Source of the DNA: Phyllostachys edulis
Taxonomy: Eukaryota; Streptophyta; Magnoliopsida; Poales; Poaceae
Length of the DNA stretch: 64,000 nt
Assembly (NCBI GenBank): GCA_036346405.1
Contig: CM070546.1
Span: 110,549,684-110,613,683, forward strand
Direction of reading: 5' to 3'
The notes below the pieces were generated by a model. The model made no database searches. It was not told the DNA's origin and saw only the letters and a list, made by a program, of their open reading frames with translations. How positions within the stretch are numbered: the first letter of the stretch is position 1; every line of letters begins with the position of its first letter. This document shows positions 31,947 to 43,444 of this stretch, one piece after another. The translations under genes were made by a program, and so were the position numbers.

Positions 31947-34249
31947 GTACTCCAGCCACTTCGCCCTCGGACCCACACTCCTCTGGATTGGGATGAGCGG
32001 TGTGTGTCACACGTTCGCGATGCCGGTCTCCTTGCTTTGGCGTGGATAGTCATCAATGGGCTCCCACGTATGGACGGTGCTGCACTGACCGCACTTGTGA
32101 CCGGTGGTGCCCAGGGACCCACACCTTCTACCTACCGTCGGGCGAGATGACCATCATGGTTCAAGACGTCGATATGATTCTGGGCCTCCCTATAGACGGG
32201 CTTCCAGTAAATGGGGACATCAATAGCGTGGGCTGGTGAGACCGGGTGGGAGAGTGGCTTGGAGTACGACCGGAGGACCCCCCTTGCGAACTCGAGGGAC
32301 AACCTGCCATCCGCGATGCTTGCGTCCTGGCTACGCGCGCACTTCAATGTGTGCCCACCGGACGTAGATGTGGACACAGTGTGACGCTTTGTATGGGCAT
32401 GGATTTGGCATCTTCTAGGCTCCTTCCTATTCCCAGACGATACCGGCAACGCCGTCTCCTGGATTTACTTGCCGATGTTGGCAAATTTGGCAACGGCATG
32501 GACTTACAGTTGGGGTTTTGCCATACTAGCGTGTCTTTACCGGAATTTGTGCGACTCGTGCCGATCACAGAGTGTAGACGTCAACTTGGGTGGCTACGCA
32601 TACCTCTTGTAGGTCTGGATGTGGGAGCATTTACCCGTGGGTCGGCCCACTCGTGCTACCTTGCAGGTACCCATTTTTTCCATTCGTCATATATGTCTTG
32701 TTCCACCTGAAATGCAACTGAAATCTATCTCCTTGCAGGCATGGCCCCTTGACGATCATGCGTCTGGACCGACGATAGCCTACCTTTGGAGCTCCATCAT
32801 TGCACCTACTGGGTGTCCGAGGTCGCGGTACATCGCATATGCAAATGAGCTGGACGTCATCACACAAGACCAGGTACATACCTCATAAGTTACTTTGCTT
32901 ACTGCATTCACCTCTTCGAACTATTATTTCATCCCTACTGTCTTCTACATCTAGTGCAGGTCACGTGGTTGTCGTACATCCGCGACGAGGTTGTCGGCTT
33001 GGAATTAAACCCTATGTGTGAGCGGGACATCGTCTTGTGGATGACGTTCTCACCGCTGATCTTCTTCCCTACGGTGGAGTACCACTTGCCCCATTAGGTG
33101 ATGAGGCAGTTTAGGAAGCTCCAGGCCACTCCACCATTGGTGTTCTTGAAAGATCTGAACCTTCACGGGTAAGGGTACCTGACGCCATGCATTTGCAGCT
33201 TTGGTAGCGGTTTCAATGCTAACAGTTGGATTCTCGATGTGGTAGGATGAACCGAAGGCGGAGGTACCGACACACCGACTAGGGCCATTATCACCGTGAC
33301 TACTTGTTGGAGTGGGCCGACTAGGCCAATCGGTCCAGGGAAGTGTCGTAGGTCCATCAGAGGACTCAGTTCGTGCGCTATCTGCGGTGGCTCCACGGCG
33401 TCGTGCGCCTCCGGCTTCGACCAGCCATGACTTATGTGGACATAGGGGAGGGGCACTCGTTCGAGGAGGATATCGTGGACGATTACGACGAGTTCACACA
33501 GATGGGCCCGCAGCCGAAGAGGGCCCCTATCATCGCCTATTACGTGAGTATATTTTATCCCGCTACTATTTTGCAATGTCACAGTGAGCAAACTAATTTA
33601 CTTTGTCTACTCCTTCGTAGGGAACGCAGCTCACACACGTAATCAATGAGGCGAACGAGGCCGTCATGCTACCCGAGGGTTCGGAGGGGAGCCTTCAACG
33701 CTTGAGGGATTTTGCTGAGGTAACGCGCACTGTTTTAAATTAACACACACTTCAATTTCTTTATGTTTGTATTGTTCTTCATTTTGGTACTTCAATTTAC
33801 ATCACTTTATATTTTAGTACCCATGTTATTTCTTTTGTTATATTAAACTTTAGTATCTTTTTTTTTTGTTAACCTTGCAGATGGTTCGCCACCGATGTCG
33901 ACAATTGGCCACAAAAATGAACTGCGCGGCGGCAGCGAGAGAAGTTGTGCATCCTGTCCCGGCTCGGAGTGGCTCCTCGTGTGCTATAACATCGGGCGTG
34001 ACGACATCTACTTTAGTGGCATGAGACGAGGATGAGGAGGAAGACGAGGAGCATGACAAGGAAGACAACGAGCGGGACAACAAGGACAAGGAGGATGTCG
34101 ATGCTATGCTTCCGGAAGAGATGGTCCTCGGGGACCTTGTTGGTGCACCAGCCCCCACACAGCTGACTCAGGCCACGCCTCCGTGCCGTAAACAACGTGA
34201 TCGCGCAGACATTAGTTCGATAAATGTCGTCGAGGGCACGCGAGGCTAA
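31947..34249 (+). pseudogene. Plant mobile domain (PMD) protein, copy A, decayed
   Basis: PMD proteins occur both as host genes (MAIN/MAIL1 family) and inside transposons. Exon-like blocks start after a TTGTAG acceptor at 31946. The first reads LDWDERC, ALAWIVINGLPRMDGAALTAL, then THTFYLPSGEMTIMVQDVDM and ILGLPIDGLPVNGD, the diagnostic PMD core. Later blocks include GNAVSWIYLP, AWPLDDHASGPTIAYLWSS, TWLSYIRDEVVGLELNPM, DIVLWMTFSPLIFFPTVEYH, PAMTYVDIGEGHSFEED and an acidic tail (DEDEEEDEEHDKED). Stops interrupt several exons (for example near 32238 and 34022). A second gene follows at 35823, the same arrangement as copy B on the other strand at 51.5-55.3 kb. Confidence 0.8.
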
Positions 34250-34620
34250 CACCCAGTAGCGAGGTTCACACTGGGGTCAGGTGCGCGCCGAAAGCACAAT
34301 TGAATGGACGTATGGCACCTTTCTTGAATATATGCATATGTATCTGTACATGCTATTCACTGATTGAATGAAATGAGATGAATATCTTTTCGTAGAATGA
34401 AATGAGATGAATGGATGATTGTGTATGTATTAACTGATTGAATGGATTGTGGTTGAATGAAATGTCATGAATAGATGGTTGTGTTGAATTAACTTATTGA
34501 ATGGATTATTGCGTTCGAATTAACCCTTTGGATGATGATTGTATTTGAATGAAATGCCTGCATAGAATGATTATTGTGCTCGAAGATGACTGCACCAGTG
34601 CAAGTTTTATTTTTTATGTT
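34250..34620. repeat. Degenerate short tandem repeats, ATGAATGGATGATTGTG-like
   Basis: After the PMD stop, bases about 34340-34570 are variations on GAATGAAATGAGATGAATGG and ATTGAATGGATTGTGG. There is no gene. Confidence 0.6.
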
Positions 34621-34622
34621 AG

Positions 34623-35075
34623 AAGCTATTGTCACGCCAAGGAACCTAGCGCGACAATATGGTAATGTCACACTAGGGGTACTGGCATGACAGGACTTGG
34701 CACCTGACGAGTTGCAACTCCACTGGAACGACAAAAAACCTAGCGTGGCAGTAAGGTTAGGCCACTCCAGGTACCCTGGCGTGACAGAGCAGTCTGGTCA
34801 CACCGGGAGTCATGGCGTGATAGGACTTAGCACCAGAGCGCATCCATGTTTTGTGCAACCTCTCTGGAACGACAAATAGCTTGGCGTGGCAGCACGATTA
34901 TGCCACGCAAGGGATCCTAGCGTGGCAAAGCGGTCCTGTCACGTCGGGAGTCATGGCATGACAGGACTTAGCTGATGAATGGATTATTACGTTTTTGCAA
35001 CCCCTCTGGAATAGACCAAACCTAGCGTGGCAGCATGGTGGTGCCATGCTAGGACTACTGGTGTGACAGTACCGT
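34623..35075. repeat. About 141-bp tandem repeat, roughly three copies
   Basis: Unit starts marked by CTCTGGAACGACAAA-like sequence lie near 34720, 34862 and 35003. Each unit contains CTAGCGTGGCAG, a short GCCACGC-type complement, GTCAC.CCGGGAGTCATGGCGTGA and GACAGGACTTAGC, so each can form local hairpins. A partial unit leads in from 34623. The GTCACGCCAC theme recurs at 37.1 kb and in the MITE at 47 kb. Confidence 0.75.
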
Positions 35076-35249
35076 GGCATTACTCTACCACTGAGTTAAA
35101 AGGGTTTTTTATTCAATTAGCCCCCTTTGATTTCTGCATAATGTACCTAAAATAAATTAACCACTTTGAGTTCTCCACTTTGAAACATGTCATACCTTTT
35201 TTAATTTTTTTTTTTGAATCTTTCTATTCTGAATTCTGATAACAACAAG

Positions 35250-35735
35250 ATTTAGTATCTTTTCTTGCCCTATCATGACAACACCATGCCTCGCAAATAA
35301 CTTTTCAGAAAGACAAAACAACACGCTGCCTCACAGACTACTCACATGAATTTAACCACACCATGCCACCAGCTTTTCAGATTGACATAACAGTACTCTG
35401 CCTTGCCAGCAACTTTTTAGAAAGACAAGACAACACCCTGCGTCGCAGACTACTCACATGAATTTAACCACACCATGCCACCAGCTTTTCAGATCGACAT
35501 GACAACACTCTACCTCGTCAGCAACTTTTCAGAAAGACAAGACAACACACTGTCTCGCAGACTAGTCACATGAATTTAAGCACACCATGCCACCAGCTTT
35601 TAGATCAACATGACAACACTCTGCCTCGTCAGCAACTTTTCAGAAAGACAAGACAACACTCTGCCTTGCAAGCTACTAACATGCATTTAACCACACCATC
35701 CTACCAACTTTTTAGATCAACATGACAACACTCTG
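35250..35735. repeat. About 112-bp tandem repeat, four copies
   Basis: ACATGAATTTAACCACACCA recurs at 35344, 35456, 35568 and (variant) 35679, giving a period of 111-112 bp. Each unit also contains CTTTTCAGAAAGACAAGACA and a short ACTCTGCCTCG-like segment. A diverged related stretch (CAAGACAACACACTG) lies at the equivalent place in copy B near 52430-52490 on the minus strand. Confidence 0.88.
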
Positions 35736-35822
35736 CCGGGTGCATTATACCCTGTGGCTTATAAAAAGAGGTGGTCTTTTCTGGAAGAGAACACTACACA
35801 AGCAAACCCAACACTACACCAG

Positions 35823-36543
35823 ATGGAGAAGCACTTAGAGGAGATCCGCGAACTACAAATGGAGTATATGGCCCAGGAGGAACAAAGAGAGCGTACCAGG
35901 AGGCCACCTCCCCGCAATGACACCGCCCCCCGTAGCAGCAACCCCTACCAAAATATCCCAACCGAGCATTCGCTGCAACACCCGCCCGACGGGGAGGCAT
36001 CGCCCCTCTGTCGGTGCAGGGACACATGTAAGTTCTTCAAGTCCAAGCAGTGTCTAAGCCTAGGCATACGTTACTGGGGTTGCGCGAACTACTTCTCGTA
36101 TTATCTCGACCACCGTTAGGACACAGTCCGCTATCGGCAGCTGGTAAGTATCTGTTACAGTATGTTCCCCTACTATGTTTCTTTTAAAGTACGCACTAAT
36201 AACATCTCCCGTCTACCCGTAGTCCTCGGATTCGCTATGTGGCTACCGCAAGTGGATCAACCAAGGGATCCACCTACATGACCAGTTGACTCTCGATTGC
36301 GAGGAGTGGGATGCCAAGAGGGATCGCAAGAGGAGGGAGGAGGAGCATTGCAATGAAGAGTACAACGAGCGTATCCAGTGGGAGATGCAAGTTCATCTCG
36401 AGGCGTGCAGGCGTAGGGAGGGCGAGGCTCGCGAGAGGGAGCGCAAGAAAAGGAGAGAAATGACGGCCAAGGCCAAGGTGGACGGCGAGGAGTACAACGA
36501 TGACCTCACAAGGAAGGGTAAGTGGCTCCGGTCCACGCAGTAG
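35823..36543 (+). pseudogene. Zinc-finger-like/coiled-coil protein downstream of PMD, copy A
   Basis: Exon 1 starts at ATG 35823 (MEKHLEEIRELQMEYMAQEE), has a proline/arginine-rich stretch and then PLCRCRDTCKFFKSK ... LGIRYWGCANYFSYY. The C-x-C ... G-x-RYW-x-C pattern resembles GRF-type zinc fingers. A GTAAGT donor (36146) and a TAG acceptor (about 36223) define a short intron. Exon 2 reads CGYRKWINQGIHLHDQ, then a long charged helix (WDAKRDRKRREEEHCNEEYN ... ERERKKRREM), probably a coiled coil, ending KGKWLRSTQ at 36541. A stop at 36117 replaces a tryptophan codon (copy B has TGG in HHWDT), so copy A is probably dead. I do not know its function. Its repeated position after PMD suggests the two travel together. 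Confidence 0.65.
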
Positions 36544-37055
36544 GTTGGGCTATTCCATAGTTGTTCAGTTTATTTCCATTCCAAAAAGACGCATATGTAT
36601 CAGTAGGAGTACTTCGGTTTGTTGCATTGTGCATGATGTTGTTTCTTATACACGTAACCAAACCCTATGCACCGTGTAATGCCCACCTTTGTTATTGAGT
36701 CTATTTCAATTCGCAACTGCAAATCTCTTCATCTTTTCACATTCAAGTGTTCGCGTAGCAAGGCAGCCAACAACATAAATAAAATGCATGTTCTGGAAGC
36801 AGGCACGAAATAGTCTACAATCCCAGAGTGATGACGAGCACCACCTATCATTGCAATATGATGTCTACGCATCTTTCATCAACGCTATCTACATATGTAT
36901 CAGTTCTACAAAATGTGTTCTACAAGTGTACATATATTCAAAGAATTTCCTCCAGCCGTACAAGGGGAAAACCTCCTCTACGTTTCTAGGGGGGCATTGT
37001 TTAGCTACATCTATCCGAATAAGCTATCTATCGAATCGTTTAGCTACGTCGTGAG
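36544..37055. other. Non-coding region 3' of the copy A gene pair
   Basis: AT-rich sequence with no recognised gene or clear repeat. Confidence 0.5.
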
Positions 37056-37276
37056 TTCTGATGTGACAACTGCCATGCAAGCCCTCCACGCTTGCACGGC
37101 GCACAGTCGAGGGCTTGCGTGGCAGCTTTGGCCATGCCATGATAGGTGGCGTGATAACACGTTTTGGCCACGCCACGGATGATGGCGGGACCAAAAGGGT
37201 CAGAATTGAAAATAAAGTTTGTGAGAGGTTAACGTTAAAATAATAATAATAAAAAGAATTAAATAAAAAAAGTCAC
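37056..37276. repeat. Terminal-repeat-like sequence related to the 47-kb palindromic MITE
   Basis: GTGGCGTGATAAC...GGCCACGCCACGG is followed by GGTCAGAATTGAAAATAAAG, GAGAGGTTAACGTTAAAATA and an AATTAAATAAAAAAAGTC end. The same order of motifs forms the arm of the MITE at 47019-47384. No opposite arm was found near copy A, so this may be one end of a larger related element or a half MITE. Confidence 0.6.
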
Positions 37277-37780
37277 ACCTAACTCCTCTTTCTTATCTTC
37301 TATCATCTTTCATCGTCTTCCTCACCGACTAGGACTCTGGATATCGTTCCTTCCACTCGGATGGCTGCTCTTGATGCTTTGGGAGGACAAACAGCTCTGC
37401 CGTGCTCCACCGGTCGCATCTAGATATTGTTCCTTCCACTTGAATGGCTGCTCTTGATGCTTTGGGAGGAGAATGGCTCCGCGGTGCTCCGCTGATCGCA
37501 CGCGCGAGGATGCCGAGAGAGCTTTCTCCACATGAGGCGCTTCTCCTCCACCTAGGTGGACATGAGGCTAGCATGACGAGCGAGGTCGTGTGCATCGACG
37601 ACGCGCAGCGCAAGGTATAGATCGGCGGTCTTCCTCACACTCCCCCCTCCATTCTCTTTCCCCGTGCGCGAGGCGGCTTGGGGCCATGCCGAGCGGCTCC
37701 TCGCCGACGCGGTAGGCCATCGCAGCCGGTTACCTGCCGCCACGTCTAGACTCAGACTCTCTCTCTTTGGCTCGCTCGCG
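37277..37780. repeat. Non-coding region with an 83-84-bp tandem duplication
   Basis: Bases about 37336-37418 and 37420-37501 are two copies of one unit (both contain GGCTGCTCTTGATGCTTTGG and CGGTGCTCC- or CCGTGCTCC-like ends) with several substitutions. The area is GC-rich and open in some frames, but no protein is recognised. Confidence 0.65.
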
Positions 37781-38114
37781 TGTTAGCTATAATCTTGACT
37801 TAATTGTTTTTTTGCATGTAACATTAGTGTTTATTTGCATGTAGTGAATTAAGATAGTTAGTGGGGAGGTTACATGTGGTTAGTGGAGCATTTCTTAGGG
37901 GTAGTGGGTAGTAGTGTCAGGCATTTTATTGGCCTATTAATTTGCTTGTAATGTGAGGGGTCACCTTGACTCTATAAATAAGAGGAGAAATAGAAAAGTT
38001 GAGTAGCAGTTTTTTGGAGCAACACAAAATCTGTGTGTTCTGTTTGCTGTGTCGTCGAGTGTGTCTGTGTTCTCCAGGTGTTATTTGCGTGCGTAGACAC
38101 CGACAGTGCTAACA
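37781..38114 (+). repeat. 5' LTR of the small element
   Basis: Contains a likely promoter TATA motif (CTCTATAAATAAGAGG near 37972) and ends GTGCTAACA. Confidence 0.92.
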
Positions 38115-38116
38115 AT

Positions 38117-38128
38117 TGGTATCAGAGC
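38117..38128 (+). promoter_or_regulatory. Primer binding site (initiator tRNA-Met type)
   Basis: TGGTATCAGAGC starts 2 nt after the 5' LTR, the same primer site as in the gypsy element at 19365. Confidence 0.92.
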
Positions 38129-39010
38129 AAGGTTCCATGTGAGGAGAGTGCCCACCTAGTGGCGCCGGTGGCGCAACATGGTACCCGGTGGAGCGGGCGA
38201 ACCTGGCGATGGCGCAGAACCTGTTCGAGGACCAGCAGGAGCAGTTGGAGCATAACGTGGAGCGGCTGTCCAAGGTGCTCGTGACGAACGTGTCGGTGCT
38301 GCTTGGAGGCGATGGCTTGGGGCGCAGCATGGCCGCGGCGTAGCGGCTCGGCCCTAGGCGCTGCAACGGTGGCTCAGCCCAGAGCATGCGCGGTACAGCT
38401 CCAGGTGCAACGGCGCTCGGCAAGTGCGGCGCAAGGTGCGGAGGTGCACAAGGCGTGGGGTGCATAGCACGGCTGCGGCCGTGAGGGTGATGAGCGTCAC
38501 GGCCGAGAGCTGGTGCATACGAGCGGGTGCCAAGACAGGTGGCTGCAGGCGCGAATGTGCATAGAGCACGGGTGTGCACAGCAGCGACCAGCCCAGTCAT
38601 GCATAGGGCGTGGGTAGGTGTGTGAGGCGCGCAGCAACGCAAGTGCGCAAGCGAGCAGGCGTCTGTGGTGTGCGCGGCGAGGGCTAAATAATTTGCAAAT
38701 GCCACGTAAAGTCTTTGGCGCCGCGCGACGAGGCGGCGGCACGACCGACGTGGAGTATCTTGACTCCGTGGTGAAGAGAGCCGGAGCATTTGGGTGAAGG
38801 TGCATAGGTGTCGACGATGAGCCTACTGTAGCACCATGCGCTCAGGAGCACGACAACGAAGGTCCGCACGGCTATGGCAAGGCCAGTGTGGTGTGCTGGA
38901 ATCGCACGTGACGTGCGCACCGGTGACGGCGACGTGATCGTCGTAGAGTAGGCCGATGATGGTAGTCTCCACCGGAGGTGGACGTCGGCGGCGGCAAGGT
39001 AAGGCGGCGT

Positions 39011-39190
39011 GAGGCTGACAAACGGCGATGGCATGGAGGCCATCGTCGTAGGAAGAATCGAGGTCGGAGTCACTCGGTGAGTCGTGTCACCGACGAGTCG
39101 GCATGAGGCTGACAAACGGCGATGGCATGGAGGCCATCGTCGTAGGAAGAATCGAGGTCGGAGTCACTCTGTGAGTCGTGTCACCGACGA
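39011..39190. repeat. 86-bp tandem duplication inside the small LTR element
   Basis: 39011-39096 and 39105-39190 are nearly identical (period 94), both from GAGGCTGACAAACGGCGATG to GTGTCACCGACGA. The high identity suggests a recent duplication. Confidence 0.9.
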
Positions 39191-39701
39191 TAAAGTTGTG
39201 GCGGCAAAGAGGTAGCAGTGAAGAGAGGTGGCGGCATGTCTACCAAATAACTGCTACTAAGGAACATCGTCGTCAACCAGCAAGGTAAGAGGGGCGAATG
39301 TACTGTCCATCTCCATGTCTCGACGAGAAGAACTGCCAAATGCATGGGCTACGGTGGCGCCCATGTGCATGGTCGCGGATGGCGGGAACGACTATAATGT
39401 CCCTCAAGTGTGATCACATGGCAAGGGTGATTGTACTACCCCTCGATGCGGAGTGCACCATGTGGTAGAGAAGCGGCTGCGAGCATGGATTCGGCTACAC
39501 ATAAAGGGAACTTGTGTTGCTAACTCGTGTCGAGTGGGAAGACGGAACTTCTTAAAGATAAGTGTTGAAGAACGTCAATGGTGCAATGAGTCATGCAAGA
39601 GGAGCCGCTGCGTGTGGTAACAAGGAGAAAGCCGCTGTGCGTAGCAAGAGGTTGCAAGCGATCCGCAATGATGAGTTGGTATGTCAATATTAGGGGGAAA
39701 T

Positions 39702-40033
39702 TGTTAGCTATAATCTTGACTTAATTGTTTTTTGCATGTAACATTAGTGTTTATTTGCATGTAGTGAATTAAGATAGTTAGTGGGGAGGTTACATATGTT
39801 AGTGGAGCATTTCTTAGGGGTAGTGGGCAGTAGTGTCAAGCATTTTATTAGCCTATTAATTTGCTTGTAATGTGAGGGGTCACCTTGACTCTATAAATAA
39901 GAGGAGAAATAGAAAAGCTGAGTAGCAGTTTTTTGGAGTAGCACAAAATCTGTGTGTTCTATTTACTGTGTCGTCGAGTGTGTCTGTGTTCTTCAAGTGC
40001 TATTTGCGTGCGTAGACATCGACGGTGTCAACA
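39702..40033 (+). repeat. 3' LTR of the small element
   Basis: 332 bp, TGTTAGC...GTCAACA, near-identical to 37781-38114. The TATA motif CTCTATAAATAAGAGG recurs near 39890. Confidence 0.92.
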
Positions 40034-40059
40034 TCGTGCATGTACTAGTAGTACTAATG

Positions 40060-40126
40060 TACTCCCTTCGTATTTTTTTATTTGACATTAAGTAAACGTT
40101 CGGTTGGGTATTAAGAATTGGAGGTA
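40060..40126. mobile_element. Very short Stowaway-like MITE remnant
   Basis: TA-CTCCCTTCG at the left and GGAGG-TA at the right are Stowaway-type ends with TA duplications, only about 63 bp apart. It looks internally deleted. Confidence 0.5.
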
Positions 40127-40356
40127 GTACTAGTTTACTGCTACTTCTACCGACATCCACGGATTTTGATAGGAAGACGATAAAAGATGGGAAAGAGGAG
40201 TTGGGGTGGGGTTATAAAATACGTAGCATTAGATGCTCATGAACAGTGGATGTGACGCCTCACGTCGCGCCGTGACTTTCCTTCTCACATCACAGGATCT
40301 GCGTCCATCTGTGCATGTGCCATCACGCAAGGCCTCGCCCTCGCCGAGAGGAGGGT
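40127..40356. other. Short unannotated spacer
   Basis: No gene or repeat recognised between the MITE remnant and the solo LTR. Confidence 0.4.
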
Positions 40357-42739
40357 GCGACTATGGCAACCCGGTCAGGGGCCTCACTTGAGAGGTCCTC
40401 TAAGACCTCTCTGGGAGTCCACCAAGACCTCTCAGAAGGTCCCAAAGACCTCTCGGGCAGTCCTCCCAGGCCTCCCAGGAGGTCCAGTCGGACCTCCTGG
40501 AGGTCAAGGGAACTGACCCGAGGAGGTCTTGAGGCTCAGGACCTCCCCAAGAGCCACGACCAGACCTGGGGGAGGTCCAGAGACCAACCCGAGGAGGTCA
40601 TGGCACTTGGAGAAGTCCTAACCCTCGTGTGATCCGAACCAGTCCCAAGGATCAATGGCCGGTTCTTACAGCAATTACAAGTGATAACATACATCCACAC
40701 GAGACTTTATTAACAACAAGGGAGTTGATTACAAAGTTGCTTACAAGCCACGACAACAAGGCAAAATACACAGCGGAAGCAAAACCATGTCCACCCAATA
40801 CACCACAGGTAATTGGCTAGAGGGCGCGGCCTAGTTGTTCTGGTCCTCATCATCATCGAAGAAGTCTTCTTCTGCTCAATTTATCAATCAAGCAAGAATG
40901 AGCACAACAACCGTGCTCGCAAGTTACACCCGTCAATTAACAGAATGACATGCATAATGGATATCTCAAAGGAAGGCATAATATGGTTAGTTTGCATAAA
41001 GCCAAGTTTGTTTCAAATACAAGTATTAAGTTCCAAAGCTTATAACAATGATTAAAATTCATTTGCAAATTCTTATTTTATAGTTGGATAACTTTCATCA
41101 ATATGATGGTGAAGGATACCCTCCTGTTACCAGGCTCCCTGCCCAACCCATCTGGATAGAAATCCAAATAAACTAGTTTTTAACCACCCATTTTGAAAAC
41201 AAACCAGAGGTCTAACTTTGAGCAGCTTTGCTACACGTCCATAACTACGGACACGGCTATTCGAATAGTTTTACACTCTGCAGAGGTGTGCAACTTTACC
41301 CACAAGACATGTTTTCTCTAGCTTGTTTGGCACCCGGCTGTACCACCACTCACTGCCGAAGGTAAGTGGTCTAGAGCACGTGACAAGGCCTTTACAATAC
41401 ATCATTTCACCGCAGTCCATCCACTCTAAGGTTTCGCCCTTCCCAGGGCCCCCTCTTGAGCCAGGTGGGTACAACATAGTCATAAAAGATAGGCCATGAA
41501 AGACCACCCACTATTCCGCCGGATCAACCGCGGTGATAACTTTGCAAATTAGTTGGCCAGGTCCCGCCCACACAGGACAAGTGGTTGCACGATAAGGCAT
41601 AGCAAAATACACTCGCAGACCGGTCCTTAACTGACCCGGGCGGCCACCACAACCCTGGGGCATCGGATCACATGACCACCGTGCATAGACTTGCACCATC
41701 CAAACAACCAATGCCGCCCAAGTCCAAATCCATTTTCCATTCCTTTGCTTTTCAAACCTCCATGGCACACCAATGCCATGGTCATTTGTAAAACCCCCAT
41801 GACACACCAATGCCATGGCCCAGATCATTATACAAGTGATATTTTTGGCCAAAACCACCCAAACCATGATTCTTTTCTCTAAGCATGGCTAAGCTCTAGT
41901 TTTTCAAAGGTCCTGGTCCATCTTATTGCATAAACCAGGTTTTGCCTAGGGTGACAACAGGTTCGGCTCAAGATCAACAGTGGTCATACCAAGGAAATTT
42001 AGGCATAATTATGAATTTAAAGACGGGCATTGAAATAACTTAGTAAAGTAAGCATGCATTAACATTTGAAATGGAATATACATAGGTTGAAATAATGGGT
42101 GCAATATGATCAAGAGTGTAACTTGCCTTGCTCAAAGGCCTGGATGTCTTCTTCTTCTTCGGGGAGCTCTTGCTATTCAGTGTCTTCACAATCTACACGA
42201 GGAAACCACAACAACTCAATACAAAGCTCAAATAAAACCCAAAGAAACTTCAATGAAACTCCAAAATAAAATCAACAGAGAGGCTAGGTCGGTTTGGAGG
42301 AGGTCCAAGGAGTTTGCTGGAGGAGGTTCAAAGCTCAAGGGAGGAGGTCCAAGAGCTTTGGAGGAGGTCCGAAGCTCAAGGGAGGAGGTCCACGAGCTGC
42401 TCGGTCGCTTTGGAGAATGGAAATGGGGGAAAAAGATGAGGATGAAGGGCTGCCCAAGCTTATATAGCTGGAGCCATTGCGATTTCCCAGGGTACAGGTG
42501 TTCATGAGTTGGTGAAAAGGACAATGAAAGCAGGCAAGGGATATGACAAAAGTATGGCACGGGTGTTGCAAAAAACGGTAGCATTTAATACGATACAACA
42601 GGCATTAAATGTGGGGAGACTCCTTTGAGCAAAGGACATAGTCAAAGGATAAAGAAAAATGGGTGTGACAGATAAGTGGGACCAGTCAAAGCTAAAGGGA
42701 AGGTCCCGCGGACAGGAGGTCCAACAGACACCACAATGG

Positions 42740-43195
42740 GGAGGTCCTGACGGTCGGATTAAATCAAGGGGAGGTCTGGGCGGTTAGGATCTCAAAGGGG
42801 AGGTCCTAACTGTCAGATCTAAATAAGGGAGGTCCTGACGGCTAAGATATCCAGAGGGGAGGTCTTAACGGTCGATATCTAAACAGGGGAGATCCTGACG
42901 GCTATGATCTCCAGAGGGGAGGTCTTAATGGTCAAGATCTAAACAGGGGAGGTCCTGACGGCTAAGATCTCTAAAGGAGAGGTCTTAACGGTCAAGATCT
43001 AAACAGGGGAGGTCCTGATGGCTAAGATCTCCAGAGGAGAGGTCTTAACGGTAAAGATCTAACAAAGGGGAGGTCCTAACGGCTAAGATCTCCAGAGGGG
43101 AGGTCTTAACGGTCAAGATCTAATAAAGGGAAGGTCCTGACGGCTAAGATCTCCAGAGGAGAGGTCTTAACGGTCAAGATCTAACAAAGGGGAGG
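42740..43195. repeat. Tandem array of GGGGAGGTCCTGACGGCTAAG units
   Basis: About eight copies of a roughly 60-bp unit built from two related halves: GAGGTCCTGACGGCTAAGAT plus CTCCAGAGGG, then GAGGTCTTAACGGTCAAGAT plus CTAAACAGGG. It lies inside the solo LTR. Confidence 0.9.
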
Positions 43196-43444
43196 TGAGC
43201 GATAGCGAGATAAGAAGTGGGAGAAGCGGGAGCCACTGGATTTCCATCAAATGGGTCAAGGCAATTGGGCCGTTCGGACCGAGCGAACGCTCCAACAGAT
43301 CGGGGCCGTCCAATACGGATCGGATGGTTCTTAAAGAGTGGGACGTTCGGACCATACGAACGTCTCACCAAAATCAAACCGTCTAATGCAAATCGAACGG
43401 TACACAAGCGATAGAGGTCTGGATCAAGCGGAAGGCTCGAACGA

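Larger units (their letters stand above)
37781..40033 (+). mobile_element. Small non-autonomous LTR retrotransposon
   Basis: A 2.25-kb element with 334-bp and 332-bp LTRs (37781-38114 and 39702-40033), both TGTTAGC...ACA and about 97% alike by eye. It has a tRNA-Met primer site, a purine-rich TTAGGGGGAAAT tract before the 3' LTR and a near-perfect 5-bp target duplication (TCGCG at 37776-37780, TCGTG at 40034-40038). The interior has no pol and at best a short open stretch after the primer site. It must depend on enzymes from another element. Confidence 0.92.

Noticed and set aside
36286..36543. Independent small gene starting at 36286
   Set aside because: It is better explained as exon 2 of the PMD-linked gene, preceded by a TAG acceptor and matching copy B.
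30750..37276. A complete transposon around PMD copy A
   Set aside because: I found no left-hand partner for the terminal-repeat-like sequence at 37.1 kb, and the inverted repeat of copy B is absent, so ends cannot be assigned.
38109..39115. Long cysteine- and arginine-rich open frames on the minus strand of the small LTR element
   Set aside because: They are composition-driven frames opposite the element's sense strand, with no recognisable domain.
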